NCBI GenBank assembly: GCA_947169985.1
Contig: CAMVRW010000002.1
Span: 1 to 26,510 of the forward strand
Direction of reading: 5' to 3'
Source: an uncultured Butyrivibrio sp.
Lineage (GTDB): Bacteria > Bacillota > Clostridia > Lachnospirales > Lachnospiraceae
Length of the DNA stretch: 26,510 nt
In this document: piece by piece, positions 1 to 6,551 of the stretch
Layout of the letters: each line of letters starts with the position of its first letter
Position numbering within the stretch: the first letter of the stretch is position 1
Program-made: the position numbers and the translations under genes
Notes under the pieces: generated by a model
Databases searched by the model: none
Told to the model about the DNA's origin: nothing
Seen by the model: only the letters and a program-made list of their open reading frames with translations

Positions 1-77
1 ATGCTAAGATCACTGAGATCTACGAGGGTACATCTGAAGTTCAGAGAATGGTTATCTCTGGAGCACTGCTGAAGTAA
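1..77 (+). CDS. bcd: Acyl-CoA dehydrogenase (butyryl-CoA dehydrogenase-like), 3' end only
   Basis: Only the last 24 codons lie in the window, read from base 3 and ending at TAA 75-77. They encode a tail with the pattern KITEIYEGTSEVQRMVISG, which is the conserved C-terminal helix of the acyl-CoA dehydrogenase family, including the YEGT motif near the FAD/CoA site. By family, the enzyme oxidises or reduces a short-chain acyl-CoA with FAD and passes electrons to the electron-transfer flavoprotein. The genes directly downstream are etfB and etfA, the arrangement typical of the butyryl-CoA dehydrogenase/Etf complex of butyrate-forming clostridia, so Bcd is the best guess. Substrate specificity cannot be judged from this fragment. 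Confidence 0.85.
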   Translation, partial: AKITEIYEGTSEVQRMVISGALLK

Positions 78-84
78 AAGTAAT

Positions 85-114
85 CACCTGACGAGGTATT
101 TCACGAGTCTGGTG
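85..114 (+). repeat. GA-hairpin element, copy 1 (bcd-etfB gap)
   Basis: Seen directly: CACC (85-88), T, GAC (90-92), GA, loop GGTATTTCAC (95-104), GA, GTC (107-109), T, GGTG (111-114). The arms pair as 4 bp, a T-T mismatch, 3 bp, then tandem G-A/A-G mismatches closing the loop. A 27-nt block (87-113) recurs at 26340-26366 with 25 of 27 bases identical. The two differences fall on bases that pair with each other (C92/G107 here, T/A there), and the outer C85/G114 pair is A/T there. That pattern suggests selection on an RNA fold. I do not recognise a named family. Role unknown; its position in an operon gap suggests mRNA processing or stability. Confidence 0.7.
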
Positions 115-123
115 TACTACTTT

Positions 124-156
124 GTTCGGGCGAGTGCGTTTGCACGAGAGCCGAAC
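124..156 (+). other. Hairpin upstream of etfB
   Basis: GTTCGG (124-129) pairs with CCGAAC (151-156), and an inner stem GTGC (134-137)/GCAC (142-145) is capped by a GTTT loop. The inner stem is flanked by GA on both sides (132-133 and 146-147), again giving tandem G-A mismatches as in the neighbouring hairpin. There is no T-run, so it is not an intrinsic terminator. It sits about 20 nt before the etfB Shine-Dalgarno AAAGGAG (177-183) and would be part of the bcd-etfB mRNA. Confidence 0.6.
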
Positions 157-191
157 TTCCTTATGAAAACATAGACAAAGGAGAAAATAAA

Positions 192-983
192 ATGAAAGTT
201 GTAGTTTGCATTAAGCAGGTCCCTGATACAAAGGGCGGCGTTAAGTTCAAACCCGATGGAACATTGGATAGAGGTGCAATGCTTGCAATCATGAATCCTG
301 ATGACAAAGCAGGACTTGAGGCAGCACTTAAATTAAAAGATGAGTACGGCGCAGAGGTTACAGTTCTTACAATGGGACTTCCTAAGGCTGAGGCAGTTCT
401 TCGTGAGGCTATGGCTATGGGCGCTGACAAGGCAGTTCTTGTAACAGACAGAGTTCTGGGCGGCGCTGATACATGGGCAACATCTTCAACAATTGCCGGT
501 GCACTCAGAAACCTTGATTATGATCTCATTATCACAGGCCGTCAGGCTATTGATGGAGATACAGCTCAGGTTGGTCCTCAGATTTCTGAGCACCTTGGAC
601 TTCCTGTAATCTCTTACGCTGAAGAGATCAAGGTAGACGAGAAGGCTAAGAAGGTTGTTGTTAAGCGTCAGTTCGAGGATCGTTATCACATGGTTGAGGC
701 TAAGATGCCTTGCCTTATCACAGCTCTTGCTGAGCTCGGCGAGCCTAGATACATGACACCAGGCGGAATCTTCGATGCATTTGAAAAGGACGTTACTGTT
801 TGGGGAAGACCTGATCTTAAGGACGTTGACGATTCAAATCTTGGACTTAAGGGTTCACCTACACAGATCGCTAAGGCTTCTGACAAGGTTAAGAAGGGCC
901 AGGGCGAGAAGGTTGCTCCTGATTCAGCAGATGAAGCAGTTGAGTACCTTGTAGGCAAGCTTACAGAGAAGCACGTTATCTGA
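192..983 (+). CDS. etfB: Electron transfer flavoprotein subunit beta
   Basis: The 263-residue product begins MKVVVCIKQVPDT, the classic EtfB start, and matches the family's usual length of about 260. It carries NPDDKAGLEAALKLK and the flavin-site motif GRQAIDGDTAQVGP (about residues 115-128). EtfB pairs with EtfA in the cytoplasm and moves electrons between NADH, ferredoxin and the acyl-CoA dehydrogenase; in butyrate-forming clostridia this complex bifurcates electrons during crotonyl-CoA reduction. The ATG at 192 is set by AAAGGAG at 177-183, 8 nt upstream. It lies 114 nt after the dehydrogenase gene and 188 nt before etfA; both gaps are long for an operon and are filled with hairpins. Bifurcation is inferred from gene order, not shown. 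Confidence 0.96.
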   Translation: MKVVVCIKQVPDTKGGVKFKPDGTLDRGAMLAIMNPDDKAGLEAALKLKDEYGAEVTVLTMGLPKAEAVLREAMAMGADKAVLVTDRVLGGADTWATSSTIAGALRNLDYDLIITGRQAIDGDTAQVGPQISEHLGLPVISYAEEIKVDEKAKKVVVKRQFEDRYHMVEAKMPCLITALAELGEPRYMTPGGIFDAFEKDVTVWGRPDLKDVDDSNLGLKGSPTQIAKASDKVKKGQGEKVAPDSADEAVEYLVGKLTEKHVI

Positions 984-1135
984 GTGATATAGCAGACAGA
1001 AGTCAAAAAGGCATGTGCTTGCACAAATGACTTTTTGACCTCAGGATGCGAACATACATGAGGAAGTAGCACTATGGTGCGGATTCCGAGTGGATGTAGC
1101 ATGACGAGAGTGAAGCGAAGTCATGCGTATATCAC
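984..1135 (+). other. Multi-stem RNA domain between etfB and etfA
   Basis: The first seven bases after the etfB stop, GTGATAT (984-990), pair perfectly with ATATCAC (1129-1135). Inside this closing helix lie GTCAAAAAG (1002-1010)/CTTTTTGAC (1031-1039), itself capped by TGTG/CACA with a CTTG loop; a short CTC (1040-1042)/GAG (1060-1062) stem; GCAC (1069-1072)/GTGC (1077-1080) with a TATG loop; and GCATGAC (1099-1105)/GTCATGC (1120-1126), whose loop again starts GAG and ends CGA(A). No credible small ORF or promoter was found here. The layout resembles a multi-branched structured RNA in the operon mRNA, ending 36 nt before the etfA start codon. I cannot assign it to a known class. Confidence 0.6.
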
Positions 1136-1171
1136 GGAGTAAAATATTTAATAGAACAAAGGAGAAGAGTC

Positions 1172-2221
1172 ATGTCTTTAGAAGAATATAAAGGTGTATT
1201 TATATTTGCTCAGCAGGTAGATAATGAGCTTTCAAGTATCGCTCTTGAGCTTCTGGGCAAAGCAAAAGATCTTGCAAATGATCTTGATGAGAAAAAAGTA
1301 ACAGCAGTTCTGCTTGGCGACAATGTTGGCGGCCTTGTAGATACACTTGCTGAGTACGGTGCAGACCGTGTAATCGTTGTTGATGATCCTGAGCTTAAGG
1401 ATTACAGAACAGAGCCTTATACACATGCACTTGCATCTGTAATCAATGAGTACAAGCCTGAAATCCTTCTGGTTGGTGCTACAGCAATTGGCCGTGACCT
1501 TGGACCAAGAGTATCATCAAGAGTACACACAGGACTTACAGCTGACTGTACACAGCTGGATATCGGAGACTTCCCTCTTGAGCCTAAGGAAGGCGTAGAG
1601 CAGAAGCACAAACAGCTCCTTATGACACGTCCTGCATTTGGTGGTAACACTATTGCTACAATCGCTTGTCCTGACTTCCGTCCTCAGATGGCTACAGTTC
1701 GTCCGGGCGTTATGCAGAAGATTGCACCTGTTAAGGGCGCTAAGGCAGAGGTTGTAAATTACAATCCTGGTTTTGCTGAGAATGACTGCTACACAAAGAT
1801 CCTTGAGATCGTTAAGGCTGTTTCAGAGGTTGAGGATATCCAGGAAGCTAAGATCCTTGTATCTGGCGGTCGTGGAGTTGGAAGCCCTGAGAACTTCAAG
1901 ATCCTTGAGGACCTTGCTAAGGTTCTTCACGGAACAGTATCCTGCTCACGTGCAGTTGTTGATTCTGGCTGGAAGCCAAAGGATCTTCAGGTTGGTCAGA
2001 CCGGTAAGACAGTAAGACCTAAGGTTTACTTTGCTATCGGTATTTCCGGAGCAATCCAGCACGTTGCTGGTATGGAAGAGTCAGATCTCATCATCGCTAT
2101 TAACAAGGATGAGAACGCTCCTATCTTCGATGTAGCTGATTACGGCGTAGTAGGCGACCTCAACAAGATCGTTCCTGCACTTACAAAGAAGATTGAAGAG
2201 GCTCTTGCAGCTAAAGGTTGA
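1172..2221 (+). CDS. etfA: Electron transfer flavoprotein subunit alpha
   Basis: The 349-residue product is a full-length EtfA. The N-terminal half is the Rossmann-like domain that packs on EtfB. The C-terminal FAD domain shows SGGRGVGSPENF (about residues 230-241), SRAVVDSGW, QTGKTVRPKVYFAIGISG and the IAINKDENAPIFDVADYG signature. It binds FAD and shuttles electrons to or from the acyl-CoA dehydrogenase encoded just upstream. The ATG at 1172 follows AAAGGAG (1158-1164) with a 7-nt spacer. A strong terminator sits about 25 nt after the stop, so this is the last gene of the bcd-etfB-etfA transcript. Codon use looks like that of etfB (many CTT, GTT and AAG codons), fitting a highly expressed pair. 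Confidence 0.96.
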   Translation: MSLEEYKGVFIFAQQVDNELSSIALELLGKAKDLANDLDEKKVTAVLLGDNVGGLVDTLAEYGADRVIVVDDPELKDYRTEPYTHALASVINEYKPEILLVGATAIGRDLGPRVSSRVHTGLTADCTQLDIGDFPLEPKEGVEQKHKQLLMTRPAFGGNTIATIACPDFRPQMATVRPGVMQKIAPVKGAKAEVVNYNPGFAENDCYTKILEIVKAVSEVEDIQEAKILVSGGRGVGSPENFKILEDLAKVLHGTVSCSRAVVDSGWKPKDLQVGQTGKTVRPKVYFAIGISGAIQHVAGMEESDLIIAINKDENAPIFDVADYGVVGDLNKIVPALTKKIEEALAAKG

Positions 2222-2246
2222 GATAGAAATTAAATAAGATTTTCAG

Positions 2247-2280
2247 AGAGACACCGGTCCTTTGGCTGGTGTCTCTTTTC
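2247..2280 (+). terminator. Intrinsic terminator of the etf operon
   Basis: AGAGACACC (2247-2255) pairs with GGTGTCTCT (2268-2276), a 9-bp stem followed directly by T residues (2276-2279). The loop can extend the stem through G-T pairs around CTTT. It lies just after etfA. The likely -35 box of the next promoter sits inside this terminator. Confidence 0.9.
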
Positions 2281-2290
2281 CTGTTATAAT
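2262..2290 (+). promoter_or_regulatory. Promoter for the mtnA-like gene
   Basis: TTGGCT (2262-2267, 4 of 6 matches to TTGACA), a 17-nt spacer, and a perfect TATAAT (2285-2290). The -35 box lies in the loop and 3' arm of the preceding terminator, so the two elements overlap. Expected transcription start is near 2297, about 28 nt before the start codon. Confidence 0.7.
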
Positions 2291-2324
2291 AGTCTGGTGG
2301 AAATAAACTAGATTGGAGAAAACG

Positions 2325-3428
2325 ATGAACAGCATACTTGATTATGAGACCGTTTCACTTATAGACGAGGACGACGCTCTGGAGATTATCGACCAGACTC
2401 TTCTTCCCGGCAGAATAGAGATCATTAGACTTCACACGGCAAAAGAAATATGGGACGCAATTTACCTTCTTCAGGTAAGAGGCGCTCCGGCCATTGGAGT
2501 AAGTGCAGGAATGGGACTTTATCTTTTGATGAAGCATTCCCAGGCAGGATCCTACGAAGAGTTTATGAAGGAGCTGGATGAAAAGAGCGAGTTCCTGAAT
2601 TCCTCAAGACCTACAGCGGTTAATCTTTCCTGGGCCCTTAAGCGCATGAAGGCCCATGTGGAGAAGGTATACGCAGAACTTTGCGACGGCAATGGGGAAA
2701 AGAACTTTGAGCAGATCCGAAGCGCTATCATCGGAGAAATGCGGGATGAATGCCAGCGCATCAAGGAAGAAGACATTGATGTGTGCAGAAGAATTGGAGA
2801 GTATGGCGTGACACTCATAAAGGATGGCGACGGCCTTCTGACACATTGCAACGCAGGACAGCTGTGTGCCTGCAAGTACGGAACAGCCACAGCACCTATG
2901 TATCTGGCTCATGAAAAGGGAATGAACATCAGAGTTTACTGCGATGAGACGAGACCTCTTTTACAGGGAGCAAGACTTACAGCCTTTGAGCTTCATTCAG
3001 CAGGAATAGATACAACACTTTTGTGTGACAATATGTCTGCAAGCCTTATGAAGACAGGGGCAGTAAATGCCATATTTGTTGGCTGTGACAGAGTTGCAGC
3101 CAACGGTGATGCAGCAAATAAGATTGGAACCAGCATGGTTGCTACTGTTGCTAAGCGCTACAATGTACCGTTCTATGTATGTGCTCCAACATCAACCATT
3201 GATATTAATACGCCCACAGGAAATGACATAACCATAGAGCAGAGAAAGTCTGAGGAAGTAACTGAGATGTGGTACAAGGAGCGCATGGCTCCTGAAGGTG
3301 TTAAGGTCTACAATCCTGCCTTTGATGTGACGGACAATGAGCTGATCTCAGGAATCGTAACTGAGTATGGAATTCTCAGACCTCCTTACGACAAGGCAAT
3401 AAAAGAACTGTTTGAGAAGAATAAATGA
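2325..3428 (+). CDS. mtnA: MtnA-type aldose-phosphate isomerase (S-methyl-5-thioribose-1-phosphate isomerase family)
   Basis: The 367-residue protein belongs to the MtnA/eIF2B-like isomerase family. Diagnostic blocks are RGAPAIGVSAGMGLYL, NLSWALKRM, THCNAGQLC with the family's catalytic cysteine at C175, DETRPLLQGARLTAFEL, and GCDRVAANGDAANKIGTSM with the catalytic aspartate at D255. The two catalytic residues are 80 apart, the same spacing I recall for the Bacillus enzyme (160/240). The family converts 5-methylthioribose-1-phosphate to the ribulose form in methionine salvage; relatives act on ribose-1,5-bisphosphate or 5-deoxyribose-1-phosphate. No other salvage gene is nearby, so the exact substrate is open. 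An upstream TTG at 2313 is in frame, but GGAG (2315-2318) places the start at ATG 2325. It overlaps the rhamnosidase gene by 4 bp (ATGA), implying translational coupling. Confidence 0.85.
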   Translation: MNSILDYETVSLIDEDDALEIIDQTLLPGRIEIIRLHTAKEIWDAIYLLQVRGAPAIGVSAGMGLYLLMKHSQAGSYEEFMKELDEKSEFLNSSRPTAVNLSWALKRMKAHVEKVYAELCDGNGEKNFEQIRSAIIGEMRDECQRIKEEDIDVCRRIGEYGVTLIKDGDGLLTHCNAGQLCACKYGTATAPMYLAHEKGMNIRVYCDETRPLLQGARLTAFELHSAGIDTTLLCDNMSASLMKTGAVNAIFVGCDRVAANGDAANKIGTSMVATVAKRYNVPFYVCAPTSTIDINTPTGNDITIEQRKSEEVTEMWYKERMAPEGVKVYNPAFDVTDNELISGIVTEYGILRPPYDKAIKELFEKNK

Positions 3429-6400
3429 AGAAAAAAGTAGTATCATTGATCCTTGCAGCTGCCATGATCCTTGGGGGCTGTGGGATCGGATCTGAAAACA
3501 CCCCTGAAGTAAAAAACTCTGAAACCAGGCAGAACAATCTGATCGAGGCTGAGACTGACATGTCCCAGGCTCATTTCATTAGTGCGCCTGTAAGGAAGAA
3601 AGAAGACAAAGGCCCTTCAGAATATGAAGCTTCTTACGTGATGGAAGTCACAGGCACAGCAGCCAGTTTTGTTCTAGGGGACGAGACTGGAGAGTATGGA
3701 GAGCTGATCCTTTGCGAGATCTCAGACTGGCAGGAAGGTGCAGAGTTCAGAGTAAAGCATATGAGCTATGGAAAACCCACCTCCGGCTATGAGGAGCAGA
3801 TGGCCCAGCTTCCAGCAGCGGAAGATCATCTTTACAATGTGGAGCTCAAGGTCTTAGATGATGAGATGGAGGTTAGAGTAAACGGAAGGGAACTGGCGCC
3901 TGAAGTGCCTGAAAAAGCTGACGAGGGAGAACAGACCTCTGGCGCAGCCGATAGCTCTTTTCATGTGCCGGAGCACAGCCTGGGGACTGTGGGAGTCTAC
4001 AAATACAGGGATGTAACCTATGCTTTTATTGATGACATAAAAGTGACATCCCAGGACGGCATTCTTTTTGAAGATGATTTTGATGGGAATTTCGCCAACA
4101 ACCTTTATGCCTATGACTACAATACCAAGGCCACAAGCATGTTTTCGCCATACGTGATCCACATCGAAGAAAAGGATGGGAACAGTCGCATGCGGATATC
4201 CTCAGGATGTCACATGACTGAGAACTATCCGGAGTCTGCGCCACTGTTCAGAAGGGAATTCGCCTTGGAGGATAAGGAGTTGGAATCTGCAAAGCTCTTT
4301 ATTACTGCCCTTGGAAGTGTGGATGTTATGCTCAACGGCAGCAAGGCTTTCAGGGACTATTTTGCTCCGGGAAAGATGGCCTTTGACAGGCGAATGAACT
4401 ACGTGGCTTACGATGTAACTGACCAGCTTCAAAAGGATAACGTGCTGGATGTATATCTTTTCCATGGATTCTATGACAGGGGGCTTGGATATCCTGAGGC
4501 TGCCAGCTTCTGGGGACACAGGCTGGCGGTGAAAGGCCTCATTGAGCTGACCTACAAAGATGGTCAAAAACAGATAATTGCAACAGACGATAACTTCAAG
4601 GTCTGTACTGATACCAGGTACAGGGCGGATGATATCTATCAGGGAGAATTCATTGATGACAGGCACGGCAAGGACATGACCTTTGAGGATGTGCTGGTGG
4701 ATGATGTGGATGATCTCTACATTGATGCTTCTTATCAGAGAAAACTTAATGAGCCTATTGCCAAGGTGGCAGAGCTTAAGGCAACGTTCCTTGGGGAAAC
4801 AGATGATGGAAGATTTGTTTATGATTTTGGTCAGAACTTCGCGGGAACAATTGAGATCCAGCAGGATGCCATGGCAAAGGCAGGCTATGAAAGCGGAGAC
4901 ATACTGGCTTTCAGATATGGTGAGCTTATAAATGATGACTGTCTGGAGAACCAGGATGACGCTACGGGAACTGTCTGGACAGAGAATCTCCTTTCCGCCA
5001 AGGCTACGGACTACTATGTTTTTGGAGATGATGCTGATGTTAAGATCAGCTTTGACCATACTTATCACGGCTTCAGATACCTGGAGATAAGCGGGGCAAA
5101 AGAACCTTTGCCGGAGGACAAGATATTTGGAATAGTTCTTTCTTCTGTGAGCGAAGAGGATGGACGATTTGAGTGTTCAGATGAAGTGCTCAATAAGTTT
5201 TATGAGAATTCAGTTTGGAGCATGAGGGCCAACATGCTGGATGTGCCTACGGACTGCCCTCAGAGGGATGAGAGACTGGGCTGGAGCGGAGATGCCCAGG
5301 TGACTGCAGGTTTTGCCATGTACCAGTTTGGGGCGGAGAACTTTTATCGCCACTATCTGGAAGAACTTTTGGCACAGCAGTATGAGGACGGGGCTATGCC
5401 GGATATGGTTCCCAAGTGCGATGCCATCGGTGGACACAGCTGCTGGGGTGATGCTCCAATAGTGATATTGTGGGACCTTTACCTGGAGTATGGTGATAAA
5501 GAGCTGGTGGAAAGGCACCTGGATGGGCTCTGCCACTGGATAGAGTATCTGGTGGAAAATTCTGAGGATTATCTTATGACATCAGGGGGATATGGTGACC
5601 ACCTGTCCCTTCAGTATACACCTGAGGCTTTGACGGATACCGCCTGGTGCGCATATTCTGCGGGACTTGTGTCAAAGATGGCACAGATAGCAGGGAGAAA
5701 AGAGCTGTCGGAGAAATATGCGGAAGATTCTGATAGATTTGCTGGTGCCTGGAGAGCAGAATTTTTGAGGGATGACCCTTCCCTGGAGATGGGGCTTTTT
5801 GTGGACGGAGCAGAGTCAGAAACTGCATACGTTTTGGGGCTTTACTTTGGACTATTTCCACAGGAGCAGACAGAGACAGCTGCAGAAAGGCTTAAACTCC
5901 TTACAGAGTATGGAGGCTATGGTTTCTTCCCGGGCTATGCGGGGATGAGGTATTACCTCCCTGCGCTGTTTGATAACGGATTTGCAGACACGGCCATTAT
6001 GGTTATGAAAAATACAGAAAATGGCGGTCTTTGCAATGGAATACCAAAGGGCATGACTACCAATACAGAGAGTCTGAACTGCCTCAGTGTAAGAGACAGG
6101 GAGGAAAATGAGCTCCCTACAGGACGCTATTTGGTGGAAGGATCCCTTAACCATGCAGCATATTCTTCAGTGGCCTGGAGTTTTTACAGGGATATCCTGG
6201 GAATAAGACCGGATGAAAATGCCCCGGGCTACAGACATTTCTTTTTACAGCCCTGTGTCAGTGAGCAGCTCCAATACGCTTCCGGATCTCATGAGTGCAA
6301 GTACGGACTTATAGAAGTTGAATGGAATAGCACTGAAAGGCATCTTTCCTGCGCTGTACCGGAGGGGACAAGTGCAACCCTTACGCTTCCAAATGGGGAA

Positions 6401-6442
6401 GTGAAGGAACTGTCTTCCGGAGAATATGAATTTAACTGGTAA
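3425..6442 (+). CDS. Alpha-L-rhamnosidase-like lipoprotein (GH78)
   Basis: A 1005-residue secreted lipoprotein. Residues 1-19 form a lipoprotein signal (KKK, hydrophobic core, LGGC with C19 as the lipidated residue). About 50-265 looks like a concanavalin/laminin-G type domain. About 270-420 matches the GH78 N-terminal sandwich (VMLNGSKAFRDYFAPG, LFHGFYDRGLGY). About 460-560 is a second sandwich (FVYDFGQNFAGTIEI, YHGFRYLEISG). The (alpha/alpha)6 barrel begins near 590 and carries DCPQRDERLGWSGD at 610-623, where E616 should be the general acid. The barrel ends at SLNHAAYSSVAW and is followed by a C-terminal sandwich. The general base could not be placed with certainty. By family it releases L-rhamnose from pectin (rhamnogalacturonan) or plant glycosides at the cell surface, which fits the pectinase gene further along. 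Linkage specificity cannot be read from sequence. Confidence 0.88.
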   Translation: MKKKVVSLILAAAMILGGCGIGSENTPEVKNSETRQNNLIEAETDMSQAHFISAPVRKKEDKGPSEYEASYVMEVTGTAASFVLGDETGEYGELILCEISDWQEGAEFRVKHMSYGKPTSGYEEQMAQLPAAEDHLYNVELKVLDDEMEVRVNGRELAPEVPEKADEGEQTSGAADSSFHVPEHSLGTVGVYKYRDVTYAFIDDIKVTSQDGILFEDDFDGNFANNLYAYDYNTKATSMFSPYVIHIEEKDGNSRMRISSGCHMTENYPESAPLFRREFALEDKELESAKLFITALGSVDVMLNGSKAFRDYFAPGKMAFDRRMNYVAYDVTDQLQKDNVLDVYLFHGFYDRGLGYPEAASFWGHRLAVKGLIELTYKDGQKQIIATDDNFKVCTDTRYRADDIYQGEFIDDRHGKDMTFEDVLVDDVDDLYIDASYQRKLNEPIAKVAELKATFLGETDDGRFVYDFGQNFAGTIEIQQDAMAKAGYESGDILAFRYGELINDDCLENQDDATGTVWTENLLSAKATDYYVFGDDADVKISFDHTYHGFRYLEISGAKEPLPEDKIFGIVLSSVSEEDGRFECSDEVLNKFYENSVWSMRANMLDVPTDCPQRDERLGWSGDAQVTAGFAMYQFGAENFYRHYLEELLAQQYEDGAMPDMVPKCDAIGGHSCWGDAPIVILWDLYLEYGDKELVERHLDGLCHWIEYLVENSEDYLMTSGGYGDHLSLQYTPEALTDTAWCAYSAGLVSKMAQIAGRKELSEKYAEDSDRFAGAWRAEFLRDDPSLEMGLFVDGAESETAYVLGLYFGLFPQEQTETAAERLKLLTEYGGYGFFPGYAGMRYYLPALFDNGFADTAIMVMKNTENGGLCNGIPKGMTTNTESLNCLSVRDREENELPTGRYLVEGSLNHAAYSSVAWSFYRDILGIRPDENAPGYRHFFLQPCVSEQLQYASGSHECKYGLIEVEWNSTERHLSCAVPEGTSATLTLPNGEVKELSSGEYEFNW

Positions 6443-6457
6443 ATATGAAAAAAAGAA

Positions 6458-6469
6458 CCCCCCGGGGGG
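6458..6469. other. C6G6 perfect palindrome
   Basis: CCCCCCGGGGGG follows an A-rich run (AAAAAAAGAA) and lies 16 nt after the rhamnosidase stop. Read on the - strand it is followed by TTCTTTTTTTT, which looks like an intrinsic terminator, yet no - strand gene was found to use it. On the + strand there is no T-run, so it is at best a weak terminator. It directly abuts the proposed cbiM -35 box. Confidence 0.5.
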
Positions 6470-6470
6470 C

Positions 6471-6499
6471 TTGTGAGCATAATTACTCACCCGTATACT
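6471..6499 (+). promoter_or_regulatory. Putative cbiM promoter with dyad operator in the spacer
   Basis: TTGTGA (6471-6476), 17 nt, TATACT (6494-6499): 4 of 6 and 5 of 6 consensus matches. The spacer holds the inverted repeat GTGAG (6473-6477)/CTCAC (6486-6490) with an 8-nt gap, a likely site for a regulator, perhaps metal-responsive. A competing reading is an RNA leader: CCGTATAC (6491-6498) can pair with GTGTATGG (6532-6539) around a GCGG/CCGC hairpin (6510-6513/6519-6522), covering part of the Shine-Dalgarno GGGAGAG (6538-6544). Both cannot hold in full, because the 5' arm overlaps the -10 box. I see no cobalamin or NiCo riboswitch signature. Confidence 0.45.
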
Positions 6500-6551
6500 G
6501 AATAAAGTGGCGGGAAAACCGCAAGAATAATGTGTATGGGAGAGAATTATT

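Noticed and set aside
4202..5068. 288-codon open frame on the - strand inside the rhamnosidase gene
   Set aside because: It lies wholly opposite a gene with clear GH78 motifs, its translation has no recognisable domain, and no promoter or ribosome site was seen. It is a shadow of + strand codon use.
6443..6551. Cobalamin or NiCo riboswitch before cbiM
   Set aside because: The gap is short and lacks the conserved core motifs of either class as far as I can recall them; only generic hairpins are visible.
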